Below are positions 43,888 through 53,141 of a stretch of DNA of 64,000 bases, piece after piece. This DNA is from Methanocorpusculum sp. (GTDB lineage: Archaea > Halobacteriota > Methanomicrobia > Methanomicrobiales > Methanocorpusculaceae). Each line of letters starts with the position of its first letter. The first letter of the stretch is position 1. The position numbers and the translations under genes were made by a program. The notes under the pieces are model-generated. The model was not told the origin of the DNA, did not search any database, and was given only the letters and a program-made list of their open reading frames with translations. Location of the stretch: positions 1-64,000 of the forward strand of contig JAFQBW010000045.1 of the NCBI GenBank assembly GCA_017399555.1, written 5' to 3'.

Positions 43888-46596
43888 TCAGCCCCAGTAC
43901 TGATGCGTCTGCACAAAACGGCGCTCGGCTTTCAGAATCTCGCGGTAAAAATTATCCCCCTTCGCAAAGGTTGCAAGAATCCGTGCCGCAGAGTCAGGAC
44001 CGACACCCCGTCCGGAAAGAGCAATTACTGCATCGCGGCCGCTGGAGAGTACCATATTTGCATTCTTCATCATCCGCTTCTCTGCTTCCTTCTCTTCTGC
44101 AGTCAGCGTCTTTTTCTTCAGCGCCAAAAACATCGGCTCTTCATACGGTTTTAAGACAGCAATCAGCCGTGCCCCGCAGACCGGACATACCGGCTGGTCG
44201 GCAACTCTTCCGGTTTTTGTCCGCGACTTCCATTTCCGGCAGTGCATACAGGCAAGAACCACATCCTGCTCCGCAATCCGGTGCTTCACCGATTCCAGAA
44301 TTGCCTGATCTTCTCCGGGAGGGGTGACCATATCCCGCTCCGAGAAAAGACCCTGTGCTCCGATTACCGAAAGCCGGCTCGTGCGGGTTTCCATCTCATG
44401 ATTTTTCAGGCGGCGGACAATCTCCTTTGCCCCTTCCACATCCATGTTCGAGAAGAACAGCTCGCGAAACGCCTCGCGTTCCACAACCGTTCCGTCGAAC
44501 AGCTCCAGGAGACGGTTCATACTGATTTTCTCATAGTCAGCGTCCGCATCTATTGCCCCGAACTTCTTTGCCGCCTGAACAAGCCGCCACTTGTAAAGCG
44601 AGGTCTTTTTCAGTGCAAGCTGCAGGATTCCTTCCACATGTTCCGGCTCGAGCGAATGAAACACCTCTTCAACATCCGGAGCGCCGATAAACTTCGGCAG
44701 ACGCAGATAGAACCGGTACGCATTCGTCTCGATACCGACAGCCGAACCGTAACGGGCGGAAAGCAGAATCGAAAGCACTCTGCCTAATGCCTCGTTTACT
44801 TTATGTCCCGCACAGAGATTTACCACCACGCCCTCATCTGCATCCTCCAGCACAATGAGCTTGTCCGTTGCCGTAACAGAACGGTTCTTGCGCATCTCCG
44901 AAAGCGTCTTCTGGGCGAAGAGAACAGAACGCTCGTCGGCCTTGTATTCGGTAAATACCTCAGTCCGCCGAAGAGCTCCCACCTCCATAGCCACGGTGAA
45001 CGGGACAGGAATCTGCTCGCCTTCCCAGGACGGCAGTTCTCCTTTCGCATTCTTGGCAGGCTCGACCATGACCTTGTTTTCCTCAAGTTCCAGGACACGC
45101 CATACCTGACCGCGGGCAACAAACACTGCCCCGGGGCTAATCCAGCTGATGACAAACGACTCATCGAGCGTTCCGACCGGCTTTCGGGAAATGACGTCAA
45201 AGACCACGCACTTTTTCTCGTCTGCAATCATCGAGAGGTTCAGCGACAGATACTTTCTGGCGCGGGCTTTGGTGATAACCATACCATTCTCGGTCCGGAT
45301 AAGGTAGTGCTTCTCCATCTGGGCGATAACATCGCGGATAAGAGAGCCTGCATCCGCAAAGCAGTAGCACCGGGAAAAAATCCGCTCAATGTTTTCAATA
45401 GATATCTCGCCCCGCTCAACCGCAAGTGCTGCTATCTGGTTTGCGATGACATCTGCCGGATTCATGTGCGGTCGGACATTTTCCGGACGGTTGTCGGATG
45501 CCAGGCGGACGATTACCATAGACTCTAAAATATCGTCAAAGCCGGTTGCAAGAATCATTCCCTTGGACGCCGCCCCGATACGATGCCCGGCGCGGCCGGT
45601 TCTCTGCATCATGCGGGCAACCTCTCGCGGAGAGTTGAACTGCACTACATGGTCAATCTGGCCGATGTCGATTCCAAGTTCCATTGAACTCGTACAAATC
45701 ATTCCCCGCGTCAGCCCGTTTCTAAACCGGTCTTCTGCATCCACTCTCACCTCGCGGGAGAGAGAACCGTGATGCACATCAATATCCTCGCGGGCGGAAA
45801 AGGCGTTTCCAATGGCCTCCGCAACGCTTCGGGTGTTGGTAAATACCAGCGTTGACGTGTGGCTGTCGATACACTTTTCGATAAGTTTTACCTGTTCGCC
45901 AAAACCTTCTCCGGCAAACCGGACCGAGAGGTCAAGCGTTTTTGCAACAGGTACCGCAACCACCTGACAGGGACGCTTTCCGCAGAGGAACCCGCCTACC
46001 AGCTCCGGATTTCCCACAGTTGCCGAGATGCCGATTCTCTGGAAGTTTCCGGCAAGTTCATCAATCCGCTCCAACGCAACGGAGAGCTGACAGCCGCGTT
46101 TGGATGCGGCAAGCTCATGGATTTCATCCACAATGACATAGCGGACGCCGGCAAGGTGTTTTCGAAGCACCTTTCCCATGAACATCGCCTGAATGCTTTC
46201 CGGAGTTGTAATCAGCAGGTCCGGAGGATGCGTTGCCTGTTTTCTCCGGTCGTTCTGCGTGGTGTCTCCGTGGCGGACGGCGATACGAATTCCAAGCTCC
46301 TTTCCCCACCATTCCAGGCGGTTCATCATGTCGCGGTTCAGTGAGCGAAGCGGGGTGATGTAGAGAGCGGTAAAACCTTCCGGATGGGCTTTGGAAAGCA
46401 TGTTGTGAAACACCGGGAGAAGGGCGCTTTCGGTCTTTCCGCTTCCTGTCGGGGCGATGATAATCGCATTGGTTCCTTTAATCAGTTCAGGGATTGCCCG
46501 AAGCTGAATCTCGGAGAAGTCATCAAAGCCCCGCTTTTCCAAAGTTGCCTGCAGTTTCGGATGCAGGGTTTTTCTCAGTTCTTCAACCGCGTTCAT
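43888..46596 (-). CDS. lhr: Lhr-type SF2 helicase
   Basis: The 902-residue helicase has the ordered motifs: FSEIQLRAIPEL (Q), APTGSGKTES (I), TPLRSLNRD (Ia), VDEIHELA (II, DEIH), ISATVGNPE (III) and MQRTGRAGHR (VI). A winged helix and a long Lhr core domain follow, with SWISPGAVFVARGQVWRVLE and LAGHKVNEALGRVLS. The C-terminus has a zinc ribbon (CMHCRKWKSRTK, CPVCGARL). Lhr proteins unwind RNA-DNA hybrids and branched DNA. The gene overlaps the phosphoesterase upstream by four bases, a pairing also seen in bacterial Lhr loci. Confidence 0.88.
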   Translation of the reverse strand: MNAVEELRKTLHPKLQATLEKRGFDDFSEIQLRAIPELIKGTNAIIIAPTGSGKTESALLPVFHNMLSKAHPEGFTALYITPLRSLNRDMMNRLEWWGKELGIRIAVRHGDTTQNDRRKQATHPPDLLITTPESIQAMFMGKVLRKHLAGVRYVIVDEIHELAASKRGCQLSVALERIDELAGNFQRIGISATVGNPELVGGFLCGKRPCQVVAVPVAKTLDLSVRFAGEGFGEQVKLIEKCIDSHTSTLVFTNTRSVAEAIGNAFSAREDIDVHHGSLSREVRVDAEDRFRNGLTRGMICTSSMELGIDIGQIDHVVQFNSPREVARMMQRTGRAGHRIGAASKGMILATGFDDILESMVIVRLASDNRPENVRPHMNPADVIANQIAALAVERGEISIENIERIFSRCYCFADAGSLIRDVIAQMEKHYLIRTENGMVITKARARKYLSLNLSMIADEKKCVVFDVISRKPVGTLDESFVISWISPGAVFVARGQVWRVLELEENKVMVEPAKNAKGELPSWEGEQIPVPFTVAMEVGALRRTEVFTEYKADERSVLFAQKTLSEMRKNRSVTATDKLIVLEDADEGVVVNLCAGHKVNEALGRVLSILLSARYGSAVGIETNAYRFYLRLPKFIGAPDVEEVFHSLEPEHVEGILQLALKKTSLYKWRLVQAAKKFGAIDADADYEKISMNRLLELFDGTVVEREAFRELFFSNMDVEGAKEIVRRLKNHEMETRTSRLSVIGAQGLFSERDMVTPPGEDQAILESVKHRIAEQDVVLACMHCRKWKSRTKTGRVADQPVCPVCGARLIAVLKPYEEPMFLALKKKTLTAEEKEAEKRMMKNANMVLSSGRDAVIALSGRGVGPDSAARILATFAKGDNFYREILKAERRFVQTHQYWG

Positions 46597-47351
46597 CGTA
46601 CCTCCAGCGGGTCGGGGCGAAGCTCGGTAAACGGGGCAACATACGTCCCGTCCCGGAGAAACACCTCGCCGGTTTCCGGCCTGATAGCTTTTGCTATCGG
46701 CGAGAGTTTATTTCCCGGAATCATCCGCACATCCATGCCGCCTGCAAGTTCGTAGAATGCCGGAACGAGCAGGACGCGGGTTGGTGATGCAGGAGGTTCT
46801 GCAGTCCAGGAGGAGGTGTCAACCTCTGCTAAGAGATATCCCGGCGTTCCGCGAAGCGCACAGCCGACATCGTCATAAAGATTTACCACCGGATGGTGGT
46901 GTCCGCAGACGATTAAGTGCCCGAATAAGGAGGCGTCCGGAATCATGTGCCCGTGGAAGTATCCGGTCCCGTCAATCACTGCCCCTGCCGCGGGCAGGAG
47001 TTCATCTTTTTCCAGATAATGTTCGAGTCCGGTGTCATGATTTCCGGGCGCTAACCGAAACTCTGTCTCGCGGCGGATGGTCTTTAAAATCTGCGGCATC
47101 TCGGCTTTTTCCTGCCGGGTGACATAGGGAATCATATGCTTAAGGTCTCCTAAGACCACCAGATAATCCGGGTCGCTTTCTTCAATAATCTCCATTAACC
47201 GGTCAAGCCGCAGAGCGCTTCTGCTTTCAAAATGCAGCCCGTGACGGTGGAGGTCTGCCTCCACGCCGAAATGCGGGTCTGCGATTGCGAGAACCTTTTC
47301 CCGCCGTTCAATAGCGACGGCCGGCCCTGACGCGTAAAATTCCGGTTCCAT
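46593..47351 (-). CDS. Metallophosphoesterase associated with lhr
   Basis: ATG at 47351 (MEPEFYASGPAVAI) is preferred to the TTG at 47360 inside the upstream gene. The 252-residue calcineurin-like phosphoesterase shows ADPHFG, VLGDLKH, APGNHDTG and CGHHHPV, four metal motifs in order. In bacteria a DNA-repair phosphoesterase pairs with Lhr, and here the genes overlap (ATGA). A role in nucleic-acid end processing is likely but inferred. Confidence 0.85.
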   Translation of the reverse strand: MEPEFYASGPAVAIERREKVLAIADPHFGVEADLHRHGLHFESRSALRLDRLMEIIEESDPDYLVVLGDLKHMIPYVTRQEKAEMPQILKTIRRETEFRLAPGNHDTGLEHYLEKDELLPAAGAVIDGTGYFHGHMIPDASLFGHLIVCGHHHPVVNLYDDVGCALRGTPGYLLAEVDTSSWTAEPPASPTRVLLVPAFYELAGGMDVRMIPGNKLSPIAKAIRPETGEVFLRDGTYVAPFTELRPDPLEVR

Positions 47352-47352
47352 A

Positions 47353-48048
47353 TCAGGCAAGTTTGATGATGTCAGGCTTTGGAGCGTAGCACTCTCCCTC
47401 TTCCATTAACCGAGAGATAATCTCTGCCGCCTGCTGTTTTGTCAATCCGCGTTCCTGTAATGCGTTGAGAACTTTTTCCTTCGGTGCACTCTTTCCTTCA
47501 TAGCAGGATTCGATGAGAGAGAGGACTTCCTCATCGGTCATTGCCTGCTTTTTCTCCGCCGGTTTTGCGGCAGACACCGCATTTTGGATAAGCGAGCGGA
47601 ACTCTTCGGTCTCCTCGAACCGCAAAAGACGTTCTGCGGTTTCCTGTGCGGTCTCAAGAATCCAGCTGTTTCTTGCATCCCGGGAAACAGGGGAGATGAC
47701 CACAGCAGAAATCGCAGCCTCGGATGCCGCCCCCTGGCTTCGCGTCTGAATCGTGCCGAAGACATAGACAAACGAGGGGACATCCAGCGCTTCCGCTTTT
47801 TCATAGAGGCCGTTTACCCGCGGGTCGAGATGGACGGTACAGATTCCGGTCGGATCGCTCATCCGCAGCGCGACAATCTTTTCCCCGGAGGAAACAGTCT
47901 CAATCACTGTTCCGATATATGCAGTCTCTTTCGAAAAAATTCCGTACGGAGTCCGGCACCGTCTGCTGTCTCCATGAATCGGGGAAGCACGAGCCATCTC
48001 CCAGGCAAAAAGCTGTGAGGCAGGGGTAAACGGTGCGGACGGAGTCAT
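47353..48048 (-). CDS. RPA-associated OB-fold protein
   Basis: The 231-residue protein matches the archaeal RPA-associated family (COG3390-like): an OB fold (YIGTVIETVSSGEKIVALRMSDPTGICTVHL) and a C-terminal winged-helix stretch (DEEVLSLIESCYEG, LTKQQAAEIISRLMEEGECY). It works with single-strand-binding RPA in other euryarchaea. No RPA gene is adjacent here. It is followed by the Lhr-associated phosphoesterase two bases later, hence a DNA-repair unit. Confidence 0.8.
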   Translation of the reverse strand: MTPSAPFTPASQLFAWEMARASPIHGDSRRCRTPYGIFSKETAYIGTVIETVSSGEKIVALRMSDPTGICTVHLDPRVNGLYEKAEALDVPSFVYVFGTIQTRSQGAASEAAISAVVISPVSRDARNSWILETAQETAERLLRFEETEEFRSLIQNAVSAAKPAEKKQAMTDEEVLSLIESCYEGKSAPKEKVLNALQERGLTKQQAAEIISRLMEEGECYAPKPDIIKLA

Positions 48049-48125
48049 AAGTATCTATGTATTGGTTTTTGAAGGTATCAAGATACTGGTTCCGGGAAAA
48101 AAAGAAGGAGCGGATGCCCCGGGGA

Positions 48126-48884
48126 TTACTCTTCCAGTTCTGCTTCGAGTTCTGCGATATCCGTTTCCGGATACTCCGGAAGCTCTTCGTCTGAAAGCTT
48201 CATCTTCCGCTCGGCTCTGCGAAGAACGCCGTGCATGGTGCTTACCTCACGGACGGTGAGTTTTGTTCTGCCGAAGACGCGTTTGGCGAGCAGAAGGGTT
48301 GGTCCGCGTTTTTCAATCTGGTGTCCAGCAAGCTCTAAGAACTCGCCGATATGCTTGTAGAGCGAGTCCATCTCCTGCTTGGATGCAAGCATGTACTCGC
48401 CTCTCTGCAGGTGGGCAAGCTCATAGCAGACGATGCCGATTGCATGGGAGATGTTTAAAATCGGATACTCCTCGCTGGTCGGAATCGTACAGACAATATC
48501 ACACTGGGCGATTTCCTCGTTGTTGAGTCCCCAGTTTTCGCGGCCGAAGAGAATCGAGATTCGGCCGTCGATGTCTCCTATCATCTCGCGAAGCTCGGAG
48601 ACCGCATAGTACGGCATCCGCATCGGATGAGATACTGATTTGGAAAGGCCGCCGGTTGTTGCAATACAAAGCGTACTGCGCTCGAAGACCTCCTCCAAGG
48701 AGATACGCTCTGCGTTGTCTAAGACATCCTTTGCATGGGAGGCACGGGCACGTGCTTCGACGGTGAGTTCCGGCGGGTTTACCAGAACCATGTTCTTCAG
48801 TCCGAAATTCTTCATAACCCGGGCAGCAAACCCGATGTTTCCTTCGTAGAGGGGTTCAACTAAGACAATATCAATCTGCGGCAT
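48126..48884 (-). CDS. trmJ: TrmJ-type tRNA 2'-O-methyltransferase (SPOUT)
   Basis: The 252-residue protein has the SPOUT knot: VEPLYEGNIGFAARVMKNFGLKNMVLVNP, ILFGRENWGLNNEEIAQCD and LNISHAIGIVCYEL. The asparagine and arginine of EGNIG and FGREN are catalytic or SAM-binding. TrmJ methylates the ribose of nucleotide 32 in the tRNA anticodon loop. The C-terminal helical part is typical. It starts 26 bases after the topA stop. Confidence 0.85.
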   Translation of the reverse strand: MPQIDIVLVEPLYEGNIGFAARVMKNFGLKNMVLVNPPELTVEARARASHAKDVLDNAERISLEEVFERSTLCIATTGGLSKSVSHPMRMPYYAVSELREMIGDIDGRISILFGRENWGLNNEEIAQCDIVCTIPTSEEYPILNISHAIGIVCYELAHLQRGEYMLASKQEMDSLYKHIGEFLELAGHQIEKRGPTLLLAKRVFGRTKLTVREVSTMHGVLRRAERKMKLSDEELPEYPETDIAELEAELEE

Positions 48885-48910
48885 TATCTAACCTCATTCT
48901 TCCCGGTTCA

Positions 48911-51703
48911 TTACTTCCTCGCCTTCTGCAGTTTGGCGATGACTTTCGCATCAACACCCGTCTGTGCCGCAAGGGCTTTTGCATCTGCGGCCGCCAGGGA
49001 TTCAACATCCCAGGCACCGGCCAGGGCAAGAGCAGTCAGCACGTCTGCGTCGGCTTTTCCGGCAAGAGCGGCAACACCTTTTTCAAACTGCGGTTTGGAC
49101 AGCTTCTCCGGTGCTTTGCATCCGGCGGCCTCTGCGGCCTTTGCCTGATGGGAACAGACAGTTGTTACCGACACACCGGAAGCAAGGGCAATACCTGCGG
49201 GGTGTGCGGCTAAGAACTTCTGCGGGTCGGCAAGACCTGCTGCGGCATACTTCTTTAACGTCACAGTCGGGATTCCGGCTTCCTTCATCCAGGCAAGGTT
49301 TACGGAATCCTTTGCCTCAGCAATTAAGGCGGATGCCTCTTCCTCGTTTAAGAATGCCTTCTTTAAGTCTGATGGTTTACAGCATGCCAGGTCGTCTAAC
49401 GAGTTCACGCCTTCCGCATACAGCGCCTTGCAGACTTTGCCGGAACCGCGTCCGCGTTTGACCGGAATTCTTGGAGATACAAACTTGCGAAGGGCGGCAC
49501 GGCTTCTGAGCAGTTCCATGATGGCCTCTCCTTCGGCACGCAGTTTTTCCGCATCCGCTTTGCTGATGGAAAGCTTTGCGGAAAGCTCGTCTGCGGTATG
49601 GGAGAGCAGGTCGTTTGTCGTGTAGATGTGGACTGCGTGAAGCTTTGCAAGCTTTTCCTCTGTCATGCCGTCCATCTGGCGGAAGAACTCGGCGTTTGTC
49701 TCGATGTGGGAACAGACCGGACAGCCGAACTTCCACGGTGGAGCGCCTTTTCGGAGGAGTTGAACATGATGTACTCCGTGAATCGGGCAGACCTCGGCGG
49801 TCTTTACCGCACTGCCCCAGACAGCAGGCGGGATTCCGGCGTTGAAGGAACAGTCCGGGTAGCCGGAGCATCCGATGAACTGCGAACTGCCGAGGCGTTT
49901 TATGACCAGCTGTCTGCCGCAGACCGGGCACGGACCGATTAACTGTTCCTCGCGGGAACGGTTCATAATCTCTGTTCCAATGCCTGCTTCGTTCTTCTCG
50001 AGTTCATCGAAGATGGCAGAGAGCATGTCCTTGGATTCGTCGAGGACAGCCGCCATGGTCTTCTTTCCGGCAGCAATCTCTCCCATGGACTCTTCCAGAG
50101 TCTTGGTCATGGTCGGCTGCGTAATCGTTTCCGCATACTGCTGGAGCGATTCGATAACGGCACGGCCGATGACCGTCGGCTTCATGGGGTTGCCTTCGAT
50201 GTATTTTCTTCCGGCAAGTTTGCTGATGACCTCGTGACGGGTGGATTTGGTTCCAAGACCTAACTCCTCCATTCTCTGGATGAGACGGCTCTGCGTGTAG
50301 CGTGCCGGCGGGTTGGTCTCCTTTTCTGCCATATCCTTGTCAATCAGCGTCAGGGTTTCGCCTTTGGTAAAGACCGGAAGGATGTTCTCCTCTGCCTTGC
50401 TGTACGGATAGACACCTCTCCATCCGGGGACGAGAAGCCGTCCGCCGGTTACGGTATAGGGCTCGCAGTCTGCTGCAAGATTGACCTTCATGGTCTCCCA
50501 CTCGGCATCACGGCAGACGGTTGCAAAGAATCTGCGGACCACAAACTCATAGAGCTTCCAGGTAACGGTGTCTGGAATGTCCTCAGGCGTTGCCTGGCCT
50601 GTTGGATAGATTGGCGGGTGGTCGGTGGTTTCCTTGCGGCCGCGGGTAGGTGCTGCACGCAGGTTCTCTTTTACGAAGGCCACTTCATTTCTGAAGATGC
50701 CGCGGGAGAAGAGATTGAGCTGTTCGGAGATGTTTAAGCTCTTCGGATACGTGGTGTTATCGGTTCTCGGATAGGAGATAAATCCCCGCATGTAGAGCTC
50801 TTCGGCCCTGCTCATGGCAGAAGCCGCAGAGATGCCAAGCCGTCCGGCGCCGACAATTAAGGCTGTGGTATCCAGCGGTGTCGGTGCTTTGTCGGTTTTG
50901 TGTCCCGTGGTGATGTCGGTGACAGTCAGCGGAGCGCGGGTTGCGTTGTAGGCGGCCTCTGCTTCTGTTTTGTCCGTGAATCTGCCGTGAACATGACGAG
51001 CTTCAATGGTGTCCTTTCCTTTCTTTGCGGAAAGGGAAAGCATCCAGTATTTCTCCGGAACGAAGGCCTCAATCTCCTTTTCCCGGTCCACAATCATGGC
51101 AAGGGTCGGACTCTGCACACGGCCGACGGAAAGAATGCCCTCGGCTCCGCGGTGTGCGGCAATGGTGAGGAAACGGGTAATCGAGGCCCCCCAGACTAAA
51201 TCAATAATCTGGCGGGACTCGCCGGCTGCCGCTAAGTTCATGTCCAGGCTCTGGGCATCACGGATAGCGGCGAGGATTTCCTCTTTGGTGATTGCCGAGA
51301 AGCGGGCACGGTAAATCGGGACGGTTTTGTTTACCGCACGGATGAGCTCAAAGGCTTCCTTTCCAATGAGTTCTCCTTCGGTATCAAAGTCCGTCGCGAT
51401 GGTGACCCTGGTCGCTTTGCGGGCTTCCCGCTGCATCATGGAGACGAGTTTTTTCTCGGTCGGCTTCTTCTCGATTCCGGCAGTGATTAAGGAGCGCGGA
51501 GGGTGTTCCTCGCTTCTCCAGTTTTTATAGCCTTCCACGAAATCGACCTCGACCACGTGGCCGCGAAGACCCATGACAACACAGTCATTGACGAAGTACT
51601 GAACAACGTTGCCGTCACGCTTTGCCTGCACTTTTCCAGGGCCGGATACGAATGCGGCGATGCGTTCTGCAACGATGTTCTTTTCGGCAATTATCAGGTG
51701 CAT
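48911..51703 (-). CDS. topA: DNA topoisomerase I, type IA
   Basis: The 930-residue enzyme relaxes negative supercoils. IIAEKNIVAERIA starts the TOPRIM fold, ATDFDTEGELIG is its DxDxE, and FISYPRTDNTTYP carries the active-site tyrosine near residue 330. A zinc element follows (CPVCGRQLVIKR, CSGYPDC). The last 250 residues have several helix-hairpin-helix-like segments rich in Ala and Lys, which should add DNA contacts. gatB ends six bases before its start. Confidence 0.93.
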   Translation of the reverse strand: MHLIIAEKNIVAERIAAFVSGPGKVQAKRDGNVVQYFVNDCVVMGLRGHVVEVDFVEGYKNWRSEEHPPRSLITAGIEKKPTEKKLVSMMQREARKATRVTIATDFDTEGELIGKEAFELIRAVNKTVPIYRARFSAITKEEILAAIRDAQSLDMNLAAAGESRQIIDLVWGASITRFLTIAAHRGAEGILSVGRVQSPTLAMIVDREKEIEAFVPEKYWMLSLSAKKGKDTIEARHVHGRFTDKTEAEAAYNATRAPLTVTDITTGHKTDKAPTPLDTTALIVGAGRLGISAASAMSRAEELYMRGFISYPRTDNTTYPKSLNISEQLNLFSRGIFRNEVAFVKENLRAAPTRGRKETTDHPPIYPTGQATPEDIPDTVTWKLYEFVVRRFFATVCRDAEWETMKVNLAADCEPYTVTGGRLLVPGWRGVYPYSKAEENILPVFTKGETLTLIDKDMAEKETNPPARYTQSRLIQRMEELGLGTKSTRHEVISKLAGRKYIEGNPMKPTVIGRAVIESLQQYAETITQPTMTKTLEESMGEIAAGKKTMAAVLDESKDMLSAIFDELEKNEAGIGTEIMNRSREEQLIGPCPVCGRQLVIKRLGSSQFIGCSGYPDCSFNAGIPPAVWGSAVKTAEVCPIHGVHHVQLLRKGAPPWKFGCPVCSHIETNAEFFRQMDGMTEEKLAKLHAVHIYTTNDLLSHTADELSAKLSISKADAEKLRAEGEAIMELLRSRAALRKFVSPRIPVKRGRGSGKVCKALYAEGVNSLDDLACCKPSDLKKAFLNEEEASALIAEAKDSVNLAWMKEAGIPTVTLKKYAAAGLADPQKFLAAHPAGIALASGVSVTTVCSHQAKAAEAAGCKAPEKLSKPQFEKGVAALAGKADADVLTALALAGAWDVESLAAADAKALAAQTGVDAKVIAKLQKARK

Positions 51704-51709
51704 TGAGGG

Positions 51710-53140
51710 TTACTCTCCGAGAATTTCCGAAATCATTGCGTGGATTTCACGCGGGTCGGACTTGCCTTTGGTCTCCTTCATGACCTGACCGACGATGAAG
51801 TTTAAGGCTCCCTTCTTTCCTGCTTTGTGGTCGGCAACTGCCTGCGGGTTCTTCTCGAGGATTGCCTCAACGATTCCGCGGAAGCTCTCACCGGATTCAC
51901 GGGCAAGACCGAGGCGCTCGACGATTGCAGACGGGGCTTCGCTCTTTGCTTCGGTGTGGAGTGCGTCAAGCCAGACACGGAGAACCTCGACACCTGCTTT
52001 GTCGGTGATCTTTTTGTCGCGTACAAGTGTGATGAGTTCTGCAAACTGGTCTGCGTGGCCTGCAACTTCTGAGACATGCATGTCGCGGTAGTTGAGTTCT
52101 CCCATTAAGATGTCTGCGGTCCAGGATGCGGCAAGGGCTGCTCCAACCGGGGCGATTGCTTCGTAGAACTCTGCAAGCTTTAAGTCACCCGTGAGGGTTC
52201 TTGCATGGTTTACGGCAATGCCGTACAGGGACATGAAGCGGTCGCGGCGTGCGTCCGGAAGCTCTGGAAGTTCGATGTCTTTTACCCAGTCAGCAACACG
52301 GATGACCGGCAGGTCCGGCTCCGGGAAGTAGCGGTAGTCGTTTGCGGTTTCCTTGGAACGGGCAGAGGTGGTTGTTCCCTTTCCTTCCTGGAAGTGACGG
52401 GTCTCGCGGACGATGCGTCCTCCGCGGCGGATTAAGTTCTTCTGACGGGTGATTTCGAAGGTTAATGCCTTCTCGACACCTTTGTAGGAGGTAATGTTTT
52501 TGATCTCAACACGCTCGTGTCCTTTGATGGAGATGTTTGCATCAACACGTAAGGATCCTTCCTTTTCCGGATCGAAGACATCCAGGTACTCGAGGGTTGC
52601 TCTGAGTTTGTTTAAGAGACGGCGTGCCTCTTTCGGAGAGGACATCTCCGGCTCGGTAACCATTTCGATTAACGGGATACCAGATCTGTTATAATCGACA
52701 AGAGTGTAGTATCCGCGTTCTTTGTTGCCCATGTGGACAAGACGTCCCGGATCTTCTTCGACGTGGATTCTGGTTAAATTTACAACCTTCGGGTTTCCTG
52801 CGTCGTCTTCGATTTCGATGTATCCGCCGACTGCAAGCGGGTCATCTCCCATTGTAATCTGATATGCTTTGACTAAGTCCGGGTAGAAGTAGTTCTTTCT
52901 GCAGAACTCGCCTTCTTCGGGGATGGTGCAGTTTAAGGCTTTTGCGACCTTTAATGCGTACTCGACTGCCTTCTTATTTAAGACCGGCAGTGCTCCCGGA
53001 AGACCTAAGCAGACCGGGCAGACGTGGGTGTTTGGTGCATCTGCTCTGAAGTCTGCAGAACATCCGCAGAATAACTTGGATTTGGTGTTTAACTGACAGT
53101 GGACTTCAAGACCGATGATTACCTGGAATTCTTCTGCCAT
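51710..53140 (-). CDS. gatB: Asp/Glu-tRNA amidotransferase subunit B
   Basis: ATG at 53140 (MAEEFQVIIGLEVHCQL) is right for the family, and an earlier start at 53164 lies in gatA. The 476-residue kinase-like subunit activates the acyl-tRNA carboxylate with ATP. FPNTHVCPVCLGLPGALP-type zinc residues, FCRKNYFYPDLVKAYQI and SRKETANDYRYFPEPDLP are family marks. The C-terminal YqeY-like tail binds tRNA. With GatA and GatC it makes Asn-tRNA. Confidence 0.95.
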   Translation of the reverse strand: MAEEFQVIIGLEVHCQLNTKSKLFCGCSADFRADAPNTHVCPVCLGLPGALPVLNKKAVEYALKVAKALNCTIPEEGEFCRKNYFYPDLVKAYQITMGDDPLAVGGYIEIEDDAGNPKVVNLTRIHVEEDPGRLVHMGNKERGYYTLVDYNRSGIPLIEMVTEPEMSSPKEARRLLNKLRATLEYLDVFDPEKEGSLRVDANISIKGHERVEIKNITSYKGVEKALTFEITRQKNLIRRGGRIVRETRHFQEGKGTTTSARSKETANDYRYFPEPDLPVIRVADWVKDIELPELPDARRDRFMSLYGIAVNHARTLTGDLKLAEFYEAIAPVGAALAASWTADILMGELNYRDMHVSEVAGHADQFAELITLVRDKKITDKAGVEVLRVWLDALHTEAKSEAPSAIVERLGLARESGESFRGIVEAILEKNPQAVADHKAGKKGALNFIVGQVMKETKGKSDPREIHAMISEILGE

Positions 53141-53141
53141 T

